From the NCBI GenBank assembly GCA_028404615.1, contig JAOOBT010000004.1:38983-102982 (forward strand): 64,000 nucleotides of DNA. Reading direction: 5' to 3'. Shown one piece after another: positions 8,440-17,947 of the stretch. The notes beneath the pieces are model-generated. The model was not told where the DNA came from. It saw only the letters and a program-made list of their open reading frames with translations, and did not search any database. Origin of the DNA: Candidatus Pelagibacter sp. (GTDB lineage Bacteria > Pseudomonadota > Alphaproteobacteria > Pelagibacterales > Pelagibacteraceae). Positions within the stretch are counted from its first letter, which is position 1. Each line of letters begins with the position of its first letter. The position numbers were made by a program, and so were the translations under genes.

Positions 8440-9360
8440 TTAACTTACGCATTGACCAATTTTAATCTTGTTTCCTTTGAGAAATTCCTCTGTTTTAATT
8501 TTTTGCTTACCCTCTTTTTTTAACTCTAAGATTTGGATAGCATTTTTTGAACATGCGATTGTTAAATTTTGATCTACTATAGTCCCTGGCTTCCCAGAAG
8601 CTTCTACTTTTTTGGCTGTTAAGACTTTTATTCTTAATCCCGACAAATTAAACCAACATCCAGGACTTGGATTGAATGCATTTATTTTTGCAATAATTTG
8701 ATCTGCTTCCTCATTCCAATTAATTTTTAATTCTTTTTTTTCAATTTTTTTTGCATAAGTAGCTTCATGTTCATTTTGGTCTATAAAATTTATAGTATTA
8801 TTTTTTATGAGATTTATAGCTTCTAATAAAAGTTTAGCTCCAATATTTGACATCTTCTGACTAATTTCATTAAATTTGCTATCTTTTGTGATCTTAATTT
8901 TTGAGGTTAGCAAAATTGGACCAGAATCGAGTTTATCAACTATTTTCATAATTGAAACACCAGTTTCTTCATCCATGTTTATAATTGATCTTTGTATTGG
9001 TGCTGCTCCTCTCCATCTTGGTAATAAAGAGGCATGTAAGTTAATGAAAAGAATTTTTTTAATATTTAAAAAATTAGCAGGTATAATCTTTCCATAGGCT
9101 ACAACTACCACTAAATCAGGTTTCAAACTTTTAAAATGGTCAAATTCATCTTGTTTATTTAATGAAATAGGACATCTTATCTTTAAATTCAATTTTGCAG
9201 CACACTCATAGATTGGGGAATTTTGGATTTTCTGACCTCGATTTTTTTTTTTTGCAGGCTGAGTATAAACCTCGAGAATTTTGTGACTTGAGTTTGCAAT
9301 CGACTTCAACGATGGAACTGCAAATTCTGGGGTCCCCATGAAAATTATTTTCAAAGCCAT
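8440..9360 (-). CDS. fmt: Methionyl-tRNA formyltransferase
   Basis: 306 residues. The N-terminus IIFMGTPEFAVPSL, the 10-formyl-THF site and the SLLPRWRGAAPIQ signature with the following LDSGPIL segment are present. A C-terminal OB-like domain that holds tRNA follows from about residue 205. It formylates initiator Met-tRNA. It is encoded 5 nt downstream of def, the usual pairing of formylation and deformylation, and 1 nt upstream of truA. Confidence 0.96.
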   Translation of the reverse strand: MALKIIFMGTPEFAVPSLKSIANSSHKILEVYTQPAKKKNRGQKIQNSPIYECAAKLNLKIRCPISLNKQDEFDHFKSLKPDLVVVVAYGKIIPANFLNIKKILFINLHASLLPRWRGAAPIQRSIINMDEETGVSIMKIVDKLDSGPILLTSKIKITKDSKFNEISQKMSNIGAKLLLEAINLIKNNTINFIDQNEHEATYAKKIEKKELKINWNEEADQIIAKINAFNPSPGCWFNLSGLRIKVLTAKKVEASGKPGTIVDQNLTIACSKNAIQILELKKEGKQKIKTEEFLKGNKIKIGQCVS

Positions 9361-9365
9361 TTAAT

Positions 9366-9890
9366 TTACAAAACGATTTTGTTGAGTTCTTTTTTGTGTT
9401 TTACTAATTTTTTTATAATCATGTCTTTTTTTAATTTGGACAAATAATCAATGAATAATATACCATCAAGATGATCGACTTCATGTTGAATACAAGTTGA
9501 AAGAAGCCCGTCGGCTTTAATTTCTTTTTTTTTACCATTGTAATCTATAAAATTAATCTCACATTCAGCTGGTCTTTCAATTTCTGCAAAGTGTCCAGGT
9601 AAAGATAAACATCCTTCCTCATATGTTGATGTATGTTCAGATTTGGAAATTATTTTAGGATTTATTAAAAAAAGAGGTTCCTTTTTATCTTTATCTTTTG
9701 AAATATCTATTACAATTAAACGCTTTAAAATTCCTACCTGTACTGCAGCTAAACCAATACCAGGTGCTGCATACATTGTTTCAAGCATATCATCTAATAA
9801 TCTTCTAAGTTCATCATCAACTTTTTCAACCGGTTTACTTTCTTTTCGTAAAATTGGATCAGGCTCAATTACAATTTTTTTTTGAGGCAT
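9366..9890 (-). CDS. def: Peptide deformylase
   Basis: 174 residues with all three PDF motifs: [10 protein letters not shown] (from residue 44), EGCLSLPG (metal ligand Cys94) and QHEVDHLDG (His136, catalytic Glu137, His140). It removes the formyl group from nascent proteins in the cytosol. It is followed by fmt after 5 nt and preceded by the 577-aa unknown gene after 17 nt, so it seems to be co-transcribed with it. Length is standard for type I PDF. Confidence 0.96.
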   Translation of the reverse strand: MPQKKIVIEPDPILRKESKPVEKVDDELRRLLDDMLETMYAAPGIGLAAVQVGILKRLIVIDISKDKDKKEPLFLINPKIISKSEHTSTYEEGCLSLPGHFAEIERPAECEINFIDYNGKKKEIKADGLLSTCIQHEVDHLDGILFIDYLSKLKKDMIIKKLVKHKKELNKIVL

Positions 9891-9907
9891 TATTAATTAT
9901 ATTTTAA

Positions 9908-11641
9908 TTAGATTCTTTTGGGTAGGGCAGAATTTAAAACTTTATTTCTAATTGTCACTAGTTTGGTTTTATTAAGAAGATTAGTTACAAAATATATAGT
10001 TTCTGGATCAAGTTGATGTGGCTCATCTTCACCAATTATCTCTACAATTTTTAGCGCAAGAAATGCTTTTTGATTATTCTCAGCTAATTGTAACAAATTA
10101 CTTGGAACATCAATTTGCTTTGAGAGCTCGTTATACTTGAAACTTGAAGGCAAAGAAAAACCATCCGCGATCAAGGTATCAGCTAAAGCTAAATCTTTAG
10201 CTGAAATAAAATACTTTTTATTTTTACCTATTCTTTTAAAAATTTTGTTAATATCCTTTTGAACTTTAGCTTTATTCTCTCCTTCTGTGTAGAATTTTAA
10301 TATTTTTGATTGATGTAAAATTTTATCATTATATTTAACTTTTCCTAAAAGCAAATCTTCCTCTGAAACAATTTTTGTCTGCGCAATTTCTTGGTATTTT
10401 GTTGGAAGATTTTCAATACCAATTTCTTCAATTCTATCACTTAAAAATTTTGAAAAGATGTTAGCTAAATTATTTTTCTTAAATAGCTCCTCTAATAAAA
10501 ACAAGTATTCAATCCTTGACTCAATTGAGTCTGATAGGAGATATTTTTGATAAATTAAGGCTCTCGCATCACTTTCATTTAAAGTTTGAAAATTGTTTTT
10601 GGCATTAATTAAAGTATTCAAATTAAAGGGTATCTGTTTATAAATTTCAAAAATTTTATTTTTATCAAGCTTATTATTATTTGCAGCTTTTTCTAATTCT
10701 TTTAATTTTTCTTTATCTGAAGCGTCTTCTAAAGTAATCAAATTAGCTGCATTTAGGTAAGACCATATTTCAGGTTTAGTTTTGTTCGTTGGCTCGTACT
10801 TGAAATTTTTGATAGTAACGCTTGAGAGATAAAAATTTAATAAATTTTTTTCATTAATTTTACTACTAGTTTTGTCGGTAACACCAAGTAAGAAATTGAT
10901 TTTATCATCATAGAAATTGCTTGATTGTTTTTGTTCTCGTAAAAGATCCAGTAAAAGTTGAGCCTCTGGTTTTTTATCACTAAATACTAAACAATAAATT
11001 TTGAATTTTTCCAAATATGAGTCTTTTATTTTTGCGTCTATAAATTTAATTTTTTCACACCCTTCTTTTATATTTCCACTAGCAATATTTTTGTTGACTA
11101 AATATTCGACAGCTTTTCTTTTACTATCAAATTGATCGTTTTGTTTTAAAAAACTTTCTATCAAATTAATACGATCACGCTCTATCATCCAATTTATTTT
11201 CAAATCTACAAACTCTTTCTCGGTCATGCCTTGAGGTGGATATGAAAATGAAAATAGTATTGCTTCTAAAATCTCATTTGAGGATTTTGAAAGTTCAATT
11301 TTTTTCAATCTTTTTAAACTTGATCTCAAATCTTCGGCCTTAGTTTCTGACCACATGTTTAAATTAAAGCCATAGCTAGCTGGCTCATAAATACCGAAAA
11401 CATTTTTTTCCTCAGACTGTATTGTAGAACTTTCTTGTATGTTAATTTTATCTAAAGCCTTTATAGGTTCTGAAATTTTTAAATTTGAATTTCCCTGGTT
11501 ATCTCTTTCCTCAAGTTCAAGATTTTCTTGAGGTATTTCTTTTTTGTTTTTCCAAATATCTATTTTTTCTTCACTTAAAAGATGTGAACAAAAAAAAATT
11601 AATATAAAGCCTATAAAATAATTAAAGCTTCTTGATTTCAT
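9908..11641 (-). CDS. Uncharacterised secreted/periplasmic alpha-helical protein, 577 aa
   Basis: I do not recognise this protein. A basic start (MKSRS) then a hydrophobic stretch (residues 8-23) looks like a signal peptide or membrane anchor. Residues 24-100 are polar and Glu-rich and probably disordered. The rest is made of charged amphipathic helices that could be a TPR-like solenoid, with no catalytic motif that I can see. It begins within a 20-nt overlap with the 59-aa membrane protein gene and lies 17 nt before def, opposite to aroK. The position suggests an envelope protein carried with the def-fmt-truA operon. Comparison with SAR11 and other alphaproteobacterial proteins at the same locus would test this. 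Confidence 0.75.
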   Translation of the reverse strand: MKSRSFNYFIGFILIFFCSHLLSEEKIDIWKNKKEIPQENLELEERDNQGNSNLKISEPIKALDKINIQESSTIQSEEKNVFGIYEPASYGFNLNMWSETKAEDLRSSLKRLKKIELSKSSNEILEAILFSFSYPPQGMTEKEFVDLKINWMIERDRINLIESFLKQNDQFDSKRKAVEYLVNKNIASGNIKEGCEKIKFIDAKIKDSYLEKFKIYCLVFSDKKPEAQLLLDLLREQKQSSNFYDDKINFLLGVTDKTSSKINEKNLLNFYLSSVTIKNFKYEPTNKTKPEIWSYLNAANLITLEDASDKEKLKELEKAANNNKLDKNKIFEIYKQIPFNLNTLINAKNNFQTLNESDARALIYQKYLLSDSIESRIEYLFLLEELFKKNNLANIFSKFLSDRIEEIGIENLPTKYQEIAQTKIVSEEDLLLGKVKYNDKILHQSKILKFYTEGENKAKVQKDINKIFKRIGKNKKYFISAKDLALADTLIADGFSLPSSFKYNELSKQIDVPSNLLQLAENNQKAFLALKIVEIIGEDEPHQLDPETIYFVTNLLNKTKLVTIRNKVLNSALPKRI

Positions 11642-11801
11642 TGGTTACATCAATCTGATATTTTTTTTCTGGGCTCGGAAAACTAATTTTCTCAATTAAA
11701 AAAATTGCAAAAATAAGTATCACAATAAGTAAAATTATCTTGAATAAAGTTTTTAATATTGAGCTTCCTAAACTTGGCTGTCTGTTGTATTTAAGTTGCA
11801 T
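11622..11801 (-). CDS. Small single-pass membrane protein, 59 aa, function unknown
   Basis: An ATG (complement of 11799-11801) opens a 60-codon frame ending at TAA 11622-11624. The protein starts MQLKYNRQPSLGSSILKTLF, has a strongly hydrophobic segment (IILLIVILIFAIFLI, about residues 23-37), then a short polar tail ending TNEIKKL. The N-terminal side is positive, so the tail should be periplasmic. It overlaps the next gene by 20 nt in another frame, a spacing that argues for translational coupling and against chance. It diverges from aroK over 72 nt. No family is recognised; it may be a partner of the 577-aa protein. Confidence 0.6.
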   Translation of the reverse strand: MQLKYNRQPSLGSSILKTLFKIILLIVILIFAIFLIEKISFPSPEKKYQIDVTNEIKKL

Positions 11802-11873
11802 ACTTTACGATTTGATTTAAACTCAATAAATAAGACATATTTATGAAAAATCAAATTCAAAAAGGAAGCTTAT

Positions 11874-12389
11874 TTGGGTAAAAACCTAATTTTGACAGGG
11901 ATGATGGGAGTGGGGAAATCCACTATAGGTAAAATTCTTGCCAAAAAGCTAAGTTATAACTTTATAGATATTGACAAATTAATTGAAGCAAAGGAAGGTT
12001 CTTCTATAAATTCTATATTTAAAAATAAAAGTGAGAATTACTTTAGAAAAATTGAAAACGATATCACCCTAGGTGAATTAAAAAAGGACAATTCAGTTAT
12101 TTCCTTAGGTGGCGGGGCCTTTTTAAATAATGCAATACGAAAAAGTGCAAAAAAAATGTCACTTTGTTTTTGGTTAGACGTTCCATTAGATAAGTTAATT
12201 AAAAGATTGAATAACAGTAAACAAAGACCGCTTTTATTCAAAAAAAATATCAATCAAACAATAAAAAAAATATATTTTGAGAGAAAAAAAATTTATAATG
12301 AAGCTAATTACAGAATAAGATGTAACTCTCTTAAGTCTGAAGAAATAGCAAATAAAATAATTGATTTATATGAAAAATCAGGAAATTAA
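11874..12389 (+). CDS. aroK: Shikimate kinase
   Basis: 171 residues beginning at TTG 11874, preceded by AAAAAGGAAG as a ribosome site. No in-frame ATG lies close upstream. The P-loop GMMGVGKST (residues 9-17), the shikimate-binding DIDKLIE segment, the LGGGAF motif and the RPLL lid region are all seen. It phosphorylates shikimate at O-3. The end overlaps aroB by 20 nt, the usual aroK-aroB pair. A 12-codon frame (11843-11881) ends across the TTG start and could affect translation. Confidence 0.94.
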   Translation: MGKNLILTGMMGVGKSTIGKILAKKLSYNFIDIDKLIEAKEGSSINSIFKNKSENYFRKIENDITLGELKKDNSVISLGGGAFLNNAIRKSAKKMSLCFWLDVPLDKLIKRLNNSKQRPLLFKKNINQTIKKIYFERKKIYNEANYRIRCNSLKSEEIANKIIDLYEKSGN

Positions 12390-13482
12390 AGTTAAAGGAA
12401 AGAATTTTAATTATTCAATATTAATAGGAAAAAATACTCTAAATATTTTACCTAAAAAAATAAAATTATTATGCCCTAAAACAAAGAAAGTTGCTTTAAT
12501 AATAGATAAAAATGTACCTAAAAAGTTTAAAAAGTCTCTTAAAAATAAACTTAAAAATTATAACCTTTTAATTCTTTCTTTTTCACCAAGTGAAAAAAAT
12601 AAATCGCTAAGCAAAATTAATTTTTTTTTAAGAATATTGTTATCTAAAAATTTTAATCGATCTGATTTAATAATTGGTGTTGGTGGTGGTATTACAGGAG
12701 ATGTAGTGGGGTTTGTTGCAAGTATTTTCAAAAGAGGAATTAACTTTATAAATATTCCAACAACTTTACTTGCTCAGGTTGACTCGGCTATTGGTGGAAA
12801 AACTGGAGTAAATTCTAGTTTTGGCAAAAATCTAATAGGTAGTTTTTATCAACCTAGACTAGTAGTAAGTGATATTTCTTTCATAAATTCTTTACCAAAA
12901 AAAGAATTAATTTGCGGATACGCAGAAATTTTAAAACATTCAATTATAAAAGATCAAAAATTTTTTCATTGGCTCGAGAAAAATACAGACTCCGTCCTTT
13001 CAAAGAAAACTAGAGAATTGTCTTATGCAATAAAGAAGAGCTGTGAAATTAAAATACATTTTGTAAGCAGAGATGTTAATGAAAAAGGATTGAGAATGAT
13101 TTTAAATTTTGGACATACATTTGCACACGCAATTGAGGTAAAAAATAATTATTCAAAAAAATCTTCACATGGTGAATCTGTTTTAGCCGGAATGATCTTA
13201 GCAACTAAACTATCAGTTGTGAAAAAAATGTGTTCAAGTCAAATATTAAATCGTATAAAAAATATCTACCATAAAAATAATTTAGACTATACGTACAAAA
13301 ATTTCACTACGCAAAGTTCAATTAATAAACTCATCCCTTATATCAAGAACGATAAAAAAAATGATGATGAAAAAGTGAATTTTATTCTTTTGAAAAAAAT
13401 TGGGAAAACTGCTTTGCCAAATAAAAGTAAGATTTCAATTAAAAACTTTAAAAAATTAACTTCGGCTATTTCTCAATACTAA
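12370..13482 (+). CDS. aroB: 3-dehydroquinate synthase
   Basis: 370 residues from ATG 12370 (MKNQEIKVKG). A TTG three codons earlier is less likely. NAD-binding GVGGGITGDVVGFVAS and the metal/active-site segments GYAEILKH, NFGHTFAHAIE and HGESVLAGM are intact. It cyclises DAHP to 3-dehydroquinate, the second shikimate-pathway step. Translation is probably coupled to aroK. The last 17 nt overlap, tail to tail, the end of the convergent bolA gene. Confidence 0.95.
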   Translation: MKNQEIKVKGKNFNYSILIGKNTLNILPKKIKLLCPKTKKVALIIDKNVPKKFKKSLKNKLKNYNLLILSFSPSEKNKSLSKINFFLRILLSKNFNRSDLIIGVGGGITGDVVGFVASIFKRGINFINIPTTLLAQVDSAIGGKTGVNSSFGKNLIGSFYQPRLVVSDISFINSLPKKELICGYAEILKHSIIKDQKFFHWLEKNTDSVLSKKTRELSYAIKKSCEIKIHFVSRDVNEKGLRMILNFGHTFAHAIEVKNNYSKKSSHGESVLAGMILATKLSVVKKMCSSQILNRIKNIYHKNNLDYTYKNFTTQSSINKLIPYIKNDKKNDDEKVNFILLKKIGKTALPNKSKISIKNFKKLTSAISQY

Positions 13483-13723
13483 TTTCGAGTGCGTGAATTT
13501 TTGTTTTTAAATCATCACTTAAAATTTTCATAATTATTTTTTGTGAACTTACTCTTGATAAGGAGTTTAGATACAAAGATTTAATTTTTAAATGCAAATG
13601 GAATTTATTTGGTGAATAAAACTTGTGACCTTTGTGTTTGTGAGTATTATCAACAATCTCGATATTCTCTACTTCTATCTTATTATTTATTTTTGCTTTA
13701 ATTTCATCAAAATAATTTTTCAT
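13466..13723 (-). CDS. BolA-family protein
   Basis: 85 residues. The class II KH-like BolA fold is indicated by an N-terminal helix, the central HKHKGHKFYSPNKFHLHLKIKS segment with its histidines (candidate Fe-S ligands with a monothiol glutaredoxin) and LSRVSSQKIIMKILSDDLKTKIHALEI, the usual helix-beta pattern. BolA proteins act in iron-sulfur/iron homeostasis or regulate transcription. It overlaps aroB by 17 nt and diverges from the J-protein gene over 30 nt. The aroK-aroB-BolA-J protein-cobS-cobT neighbourhood is familiar from alphaproteobacteria. Confidence 0.85.
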   Translation of the reverse strand: MKNYFDEIKAKINNKIEVENIEIVDNTHKHKGHKFYSPNKFHLHLKIKSLYLNSLSRVSSQKIIMKILSDDLKTKIHALEISIEK

Positions 13724-13753
13724 TAATATAATTTTACTATATAGAACTACTCA

Positions 13754-14269
13754 ATGAAAATAATTTGTGATTGGGAAAATTGTAATGAAACTGGGACATA
13801 TAAAGCCCCAGTAGAAAAAGACAACAGCAAAAAGTATAGACTACTTTGTTTGACCCATATTAAAATTTTTAATAAAAATTGGAACTATTTTGAAAATATG
13901 AATGATGAAGAAATAGAGTTTTTTATTAAATCTGATTTAACCTGGCATAAATCTACTAAAACTTTTGGATCATCTGAGAATTTTTTTAATATTTTATGGA
14001 ACAATGCTTTAGATGATAAATTGAACATCTTTAAAAGCTCAAATTTCAAGGATTTTAAAAAAACAAAAGTTTCACAACAAGATAGGGATGCATTACAGGC
14101 AATGGAATTAAATCAAGAAGTAAAATGGGAGCAAATTCAAGCAAAATTCAAAGAACTTGTAAAAAAATATCATCCTGATAAAAACCAAGGAAATAAGAAG
14201 TTTGAAGATAAATTGAAAAAAATTACTTTAGCTTATAGTCAACTGAAAAAAACTTTAGGAAAAAAATGA
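13754..14269 (+). CDS. J-domain protein with N-terminal Cys/His cluster
   Basis: 171 residues. The C-terminal 60 or so form a J domain with KYHPDKN, HPD at residues 140-142, and the flanking helices ([27 protein letters not shown]). The N-terminus holds Cys5, Cys10, Cys32 and His35 (C-X4-C...C-X2-H), a likely small zinc site. J proteins stimulate DnaK ATPase and bring clients to it. The last 4 nt overlap cobS, so it may be a dedicated chaperone for the CobS/CobT assembly; this is inferred only from context. Confidence 0.85.
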   Translation: MKIICDWENCNETGTYKAPVEKDNSKKYRLLCLTHIKIFNKNWNYFENMNDEEIEFFIKSDLTWHKSTKTFGSSENFFNILWNNALDDKLNIFKSSNFKDFKKTKVSQQDRDALQAMELNQEVKWEQIQAKFKELVKKYHPDKNQGNKKFEDKLKKITLAYSQLKKTLGKK

Positions 14270-15243
14270 GTTCACAAGAATTTTTACAGAAGCCAGACAT
14301 TAAACTATCTGTGAAACAGACATTTGGAATTGAAAGTGATATGCGTGTTGGAGCTTTTTCAAAAAAAAATGAATACGTTCCAAAAATAGATCCCGATTAC
14401 AAATTTGATAAAGATACTACTTTAGCTATTTTAGCAGGATTTTCTTTTAATAAACGAGTTTTAATTCAAGGCTACCATGGAACTGGAAAATCTACTCACA
14501 TTGAGCAAGTAGCAGCCAGACTTAACTGGCCATGTGTAAGAGTAAATTTAGACAGTCACATCAGTAGAATCGATTTGATTGGGAAAGACGCAATTGTTTT
14601 AAAGGATGGAAAACAAATTACGGAATTTAAAGAGGGAATATTGCCTTGGTCAATCCAAAATCCTGTTGCATTAGTATTTGATGAATATGATGCTGGAAGA
14701 CCAGATGTAATGTTTGTCATCCAAAGAGTTTTGGAAAGTGAAGGTAATTTTACTTTATTAGATAAAAATAAAGTCTTAGAACAACACGACTTATTTAGAA
14801 TATTTGCAACAACAAACACAGTCGGATTAGGTGACACAACTGGCCTTTACCATGGTACTCAACAAATTAACCAAGGTCAGATGGACAGATGGAATATAGT
14901 ATCAACTTTAAATTACCTTCCTTTTGAAAAGGAATTGGAAATAATTTTAGCGAAAAACAAAAGCTTTAATAACAAAGAAGGAAAAGAACTCTTATCTAAT
15001 ATGGTTAAAGTTGCTGATCTTACAAGAAAAGGTTTTATTAACGGTGATATCTCAACTGTAATGAGTCCTCGTACTGTTTTACATTGGGCAGAAAATACAA
15101 GTATTTTTAAAGATAAAGGTTATGCTTTTAGAATCACATTTTTAAATAAATGTGATGATTTAGAAAAAAAGATAATTTCTGAATATTATCAAAGATGTTT
15201 TGGTGAAGATTTGCCAGAGTCTTCAATAAATATCACTTTGTAA
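14266..15243 (+). CDS. cobS: CobS-type AAA+ ATPase (cobaltochelatase small ATPase subunit homologue)
   Basis: 325 residues, standard for CobS. It has an N-terminal CobS-specific segment, Walker [10 protein letters not shown] (69-77), Walker [11 protein letters not shown] (DE at 139-140), a sensor-like FATTNT and a C-terminal arginine-finger region. In the aerobic B12 pathway CobS and CobT form the AAA+/VWA motor that drives cobalt insertion by CobN. No cobN or other cobalamin gene is in this window, and SAR11 are regarded as B12-incomplete, so the client here may be something else. It overlaps the J-protein gene by 4 nt and precedes cobT by 1 nt. Confidence 0.9.
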   Translation: MSSQEFLQKPDIKLSVKQTFGIESDMRVGAFSKKNEYVPKIDPDYKFDKDTTLAILAGFSFNKRVLIQGYHGTGKSTHIEQVAARLNWPCVRVNLDSHISRIDLIGKDAIVLKDGKQITEFKEGILPWSIQNPVALVFDEYDAGRPDVMFVIQRVLESEGNFTLLDKNKVLEQHDLFRIFATTNTVGLGDTTGLYHGTQQINQGQMDRWNIVSTLNYLPFEKELEIILAKNKSFNNKEGKELLSNMVKVADLTRKGFINGDISTVMSPRTVLHWAENTSIFKDKGYAFRITFLNKCDDLEKKIISEYYQRCFGEDLPESSINITL

Positions 15244-15244
15244 A

Positions 15245-17044
15245 GTGGACAATAAAAAAGAAAAAATCGAAGATTTTAAAACAGCAATAAGTTCAACTGT
15301 CAGATCTTTATCTAATTCTCAAAAAATTGAAGTTTCATTTGGAAGTGAAAATTCAAAATCTGAAAAAAACTTAATAAAACTGCCAGATCTTAGTCCAATT
15401 AATAATCAAATAAATTATAGTCAGATTAGAGCAATAGCAGACTCAAAATCCCTAAGACATAGATTTTCAAATCAAAAAACACTTAAGCAATTTGAGCCAG
15501 AGGGAAATATTTCGAAACAGCTTTATAAAATCTCAGAAAAAATTAGATGTGAAAAAATAGGAACTAGTTATTTCAAAGGAGTAAAAAACAATATTGAAAA
15601 ATTTTATCAAGAGAGGATTTCGGGATTAGATTTAAAGAGTAGTGAAGATAAAATTGTTGAGTCTTTTGAAAATTATTTAAGGACAAAATTCTTAAATTTT
15701 GAAAGTAATGATCAAATTGATAAAAAACTGAAAACTTATAAGAAAGATTTGAATGAAAAGTTTAAAGATAAAATAAACCAATTAAATGATTTCACGCTAG
15801 ATCAGGAAAAGTTTAATTCCCTAATATCTGAGCTTATTACTAATATGAATTTAGATGAAAATCTAGATGAAGAAGAGAAAAAAGATGATGAGCAAAATAA
15901 TGATGATAAACAAAACAAACCTGACAATCAGGATAAACAAGCCAAAGAAAAAGAGGACAAAAAAGAGGAGATGTCGATAGATTCTGGTATGCCTGATCTA
16001 GAAAATCAAGCAAAAGAGTCTGATCAAGCAGAGGAAGAAATTGAAATCGAAGAAAGTTCTCAACCAGATATAAGAAAGAAAGGCAAAAGCTCTTTGGGTG
16101 ATCTTAATTATAAAGCTTATACGACAGAATTTGATGAAATCATAAAAGCTGAGGACTTGGAAAACACAGAAGAACTCACGAGATTAAGAAAAAATTTAGA
16201 CCAACAATTATTACAGCTAAAAAATTTTATTTCTAAGCTTGCAAATAAATTACAAAGAAAACTTTTGGCAAAACAGAACAGATCGTGGAATTTTGATCTT
16301 GAAGAAGGTTTGTTGGACACTTCTAAATTACCTAGAATAATCATGGATCCTTTTAATTCTTTATCTTTTAAAAAAGAGAAGGATATTGAATTCAAAGATA
16401 CCCTGGTGACAATTTTAATTGATAATTCTGGATCTATGAGAGGAAAACCAATTTCTGTCGCTGCTATTTGTGCAGATATTCTCTCGAGAACTTTAGAAAG
16501 ATGTGCGGTAAAAGTTGAAATACTTGGTTTTACAACAAAACATTGGAAAGGTGGTTCCTCTAGAGAAAAATGGATGAAAAATGACAAACCGACTCTACCA
16601 GGAAGGTTGAATGATTTAAGACATATTATTTATAAATCAGCGGATACACCTTGGAGACAAGCCAAAAATAATATGGGGCTAATGCTAAAAGAAGGACTAC
16701 TAAAAGAGAATATAGACGGTGAAGCTCTAAAATGGGCTTTCAACAAAATGAATAGAAGAAAAGAAGATAGAAAAATCTTAATGGTGATATCAGATGGGGC
16801 ACCTGTAGATGACTCTACTCTTTCAACAAACACAAGTGATTATTTAGAGTCTAATCTTAAGAAAACAGTTAAATGGATTGAGAACAAGACTACTATTGAA
16901 TTACTGGCTATAGGGATCGGCCACGATGTAACGAGATACTATAATCAAGCAGTGAAGATTACAGATGTTCAAGATTTAGGTGATGTTATGATAAATCAAC
17001 TTACTGATCTTTTTGTAGAAAAAAATAAGAAAACAATTCACTAA
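15245..17044 (+). CDS. cobT: CobT-type VWA-domain partner of CobS
   Basis: 599 residues from GTG 15245. An N-terminal helical CobT domain (about 1-205) is followed by an acidic, Asp/Glu/Lys/Gln-rich linker (about 206-285) and a VWA domain from about 375 with a MIDAS motif DNSGSMRG (Asp393), SDGAPVDD and a C-terminal [10 protein letters not shown]. CobT serves as the VWA adaptor for the CobS ring. The linker is typical of the family. The stop overlaps the convergent yhhQ stop by 4 nt. Metal ligands of the MIDAS are intact, so the protein is probably active even if cobalamin is not made. Confidence 0.9.
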   Translation: MDNKKEKIEDFKTAISSTVRSLSNSQKIEVSFGSENSKSEKNLIKLPDLSPINNQINYSQIRAIADSKSLRHRFSNQKTLKQFEPEGNISKQLYKISEKIRCEKIGTSYFKGVKNNIEKFYQERISGLDLKSSEDKIVESFENYLRTKFLNFESNDQIDKKLKTYKKDLNEKFKDKINQLNDFTLDQEKFNSLISELITNMNLDENLDEEEKKDDEQNNDDKQNKPDNQDKQAKEKEDKKEEMSIDSGMPDLENQAKESDQAEEEIEIEESSQPDIRKKGKSSLGDLNYKAYTTEFDEIIKAEDLENTEELTRLRKNLDQQLLQLKNFISKLANKLQRKLLAKQNRSWNFDLEEGLLDTSKLPRIIMDPFNSLSFKKEKDIEFKDTLVTILIDNSGSMRGKPISVAAICADILSRTLERCAVKVEILGFTTKHWKGGSSREKWMKNDKPTLPGRLNDLRHIIYKSADTPWRQAKNNMGLMLKEGLLKENIDGEALKWAFNKMNRRKEDRKILMVISDGAPVDDSTLSTNTSDYLESNLKKTVKWIENKTTIELLAIGIGHDVTRYYNQAVKITDVQDLGDVMINQLTDLFVEKNKKTIH

Positions 17045-17616
17045 TTATTAGCTTCAGAAACGGAATTATCTGAAAAATCTTTTATCTTTTTTAGAAGCAA
17101 CCTAAATGGGATTAGCATTGCTAAAGCTATAAATAACTTAACAGCTAAATCTCCTAAAGCTAAAGTTACCCAAGGAATTCCTGTTGCATAAAAAGCAATT
17201 GAAAAAAATAAAAAAGTGTCAGTTGCAGATCCAATCACTGAAGATGCTAGAGGAGCTACATACCATACTTTTTTTCTTAAGGAGTCAAAGATTTGAACAT
17301 CTAAGTTTTGAGCTATAAAAAATGCAACACCTGAACCAATAGCAATTCTTATAGAGATAATATCTGCAAAATTGGTAGACACAAATAGCGTTAAAAGCAC
17401 CCCTATCGTAAATCCTATATATACCACTTTTCTTGCTACAAGTTTTCCATAAGCTCGATTTGCTAAGTCTGTAATTAAAAAAGTGATTGGATAACTAAAA
17501 GCACCATAAGTTAAAATTTCATTTAAACCAAAATATTGAATTGGATATTGAACTAAATAGTTTGAAATAACTACAACCAAACCCATCAACAGAGAGAGTT
17601 TGTAAAATAAATTCAT
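17041..17616 (-). CDS. yhhQ: Queuosine precursor (preQ0/preQ1) transporter, YhhQ/VUT family
   Basis: 191 residues with about six membrane segments. The family signature [21 protein letters not shown] is near residue 45-65. YhhQ-type proteins import 7-deazapurine precursors for queuosine in tRNA. That suits a streamlined cell that salvages a precursor. It starts 7 nt after rpmB, so it is probably on the rpmB transcript, and its stop codon shares bases with the cobT stop. The preQ0 or preQ1 preference is not readable from sequence. Confidence 0.88.
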   Translation of the reverse strand: MNLFYKLSLLMGLVVVISNYLVQYPIQYFGLNEILTYGAFSYPITFLITDLANRAYGKLVARKVVYIGFTIGVLLTLFVSTNFADIISIRIAIGSGVAFFIAQNLDVQIFDSLRKKVWYVAPLASSVIGSATDTFLFFSIAFYATGIPWVTLALGDLAVKLFIALAMLIPFRLLLKKIKDFSDNSVSEANN

Positions 17617-17623
17617 TATAGAA

Positions 17624-17902
17624 TTATGATTTAGCTGAAATAGATGCTTTAATTTTTTTTACTTTTTTGGACAAGTTTGCATTTTTAGCTGATATCAAAA
17701 ACTTATCTAAACCACCTTTGAAATCTACAGTTCTTAAAGCAGCGTTCGCTACGTTTAATTTAATATCTTTTTTCAAGATATCACTCCTAAAAGTGACTTT
17801 CTTTAAATTTGGTAAAAATCTTCTTTTAGTTTTATTTTTAGCGTGGCTAACGTTGTGACCTTTTAAAGGTGATTTTCCTGTTAATTCGCATCTTTTAGAC
17901 AT
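17624..17902 (-). CDS. rpmB: 50S ribosomal protein L28
   Basis: 92 residues. The N-terminus MSKRCELTGKSPLKGHNVSHA and the following KNKTKRRFLPNL are the L28 signature. It is part of the large ribosomal subunit. An AAGGA ribosome site lies 7 nt before the ATG. The upstream 41-nt gap contains a good promoter whose -35 overlaps the pyrD stop (see that entry). Length is typical for alphaproteobacterial L28. Confidence 0.96.
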   Translation of the reverse strand: MSKRCELTGKSPLKGHNVSHAKNKTKRRFLPNLKKVTFRSDILKKDIKLNVANAALRTVDFKGGLDKFLISAKNANLSKKVKKIKASISAKS

Positions 17903-17918
17903 AATTTTTTCCTTGTGT

Positions 17919-17947
17919 TATATAGTTCCTGTATACAGTGGGGTCAA
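17919..17947 (-). promoter_or_regulatory. Sigma-70 promoter for rpmB-yhhQ with a palindrome in the spacer
   Basis: On the minus strand: TTGACC (17947-17942), 17-nt spacer, TATATA (17924-17919). The -35 covers the pyrD stop codon. The spacer holds the 10-bp palindrome CTGTATACAG (17929-17938), which could be an operator or chance. Confidence 0.6.

Noticed and set aside
16117..16587. 156-codon frame antisense to cobT
   Set aside because: Lies wholly within the VWA domain of a well-supported gene, so it is a codon-bias shadow.
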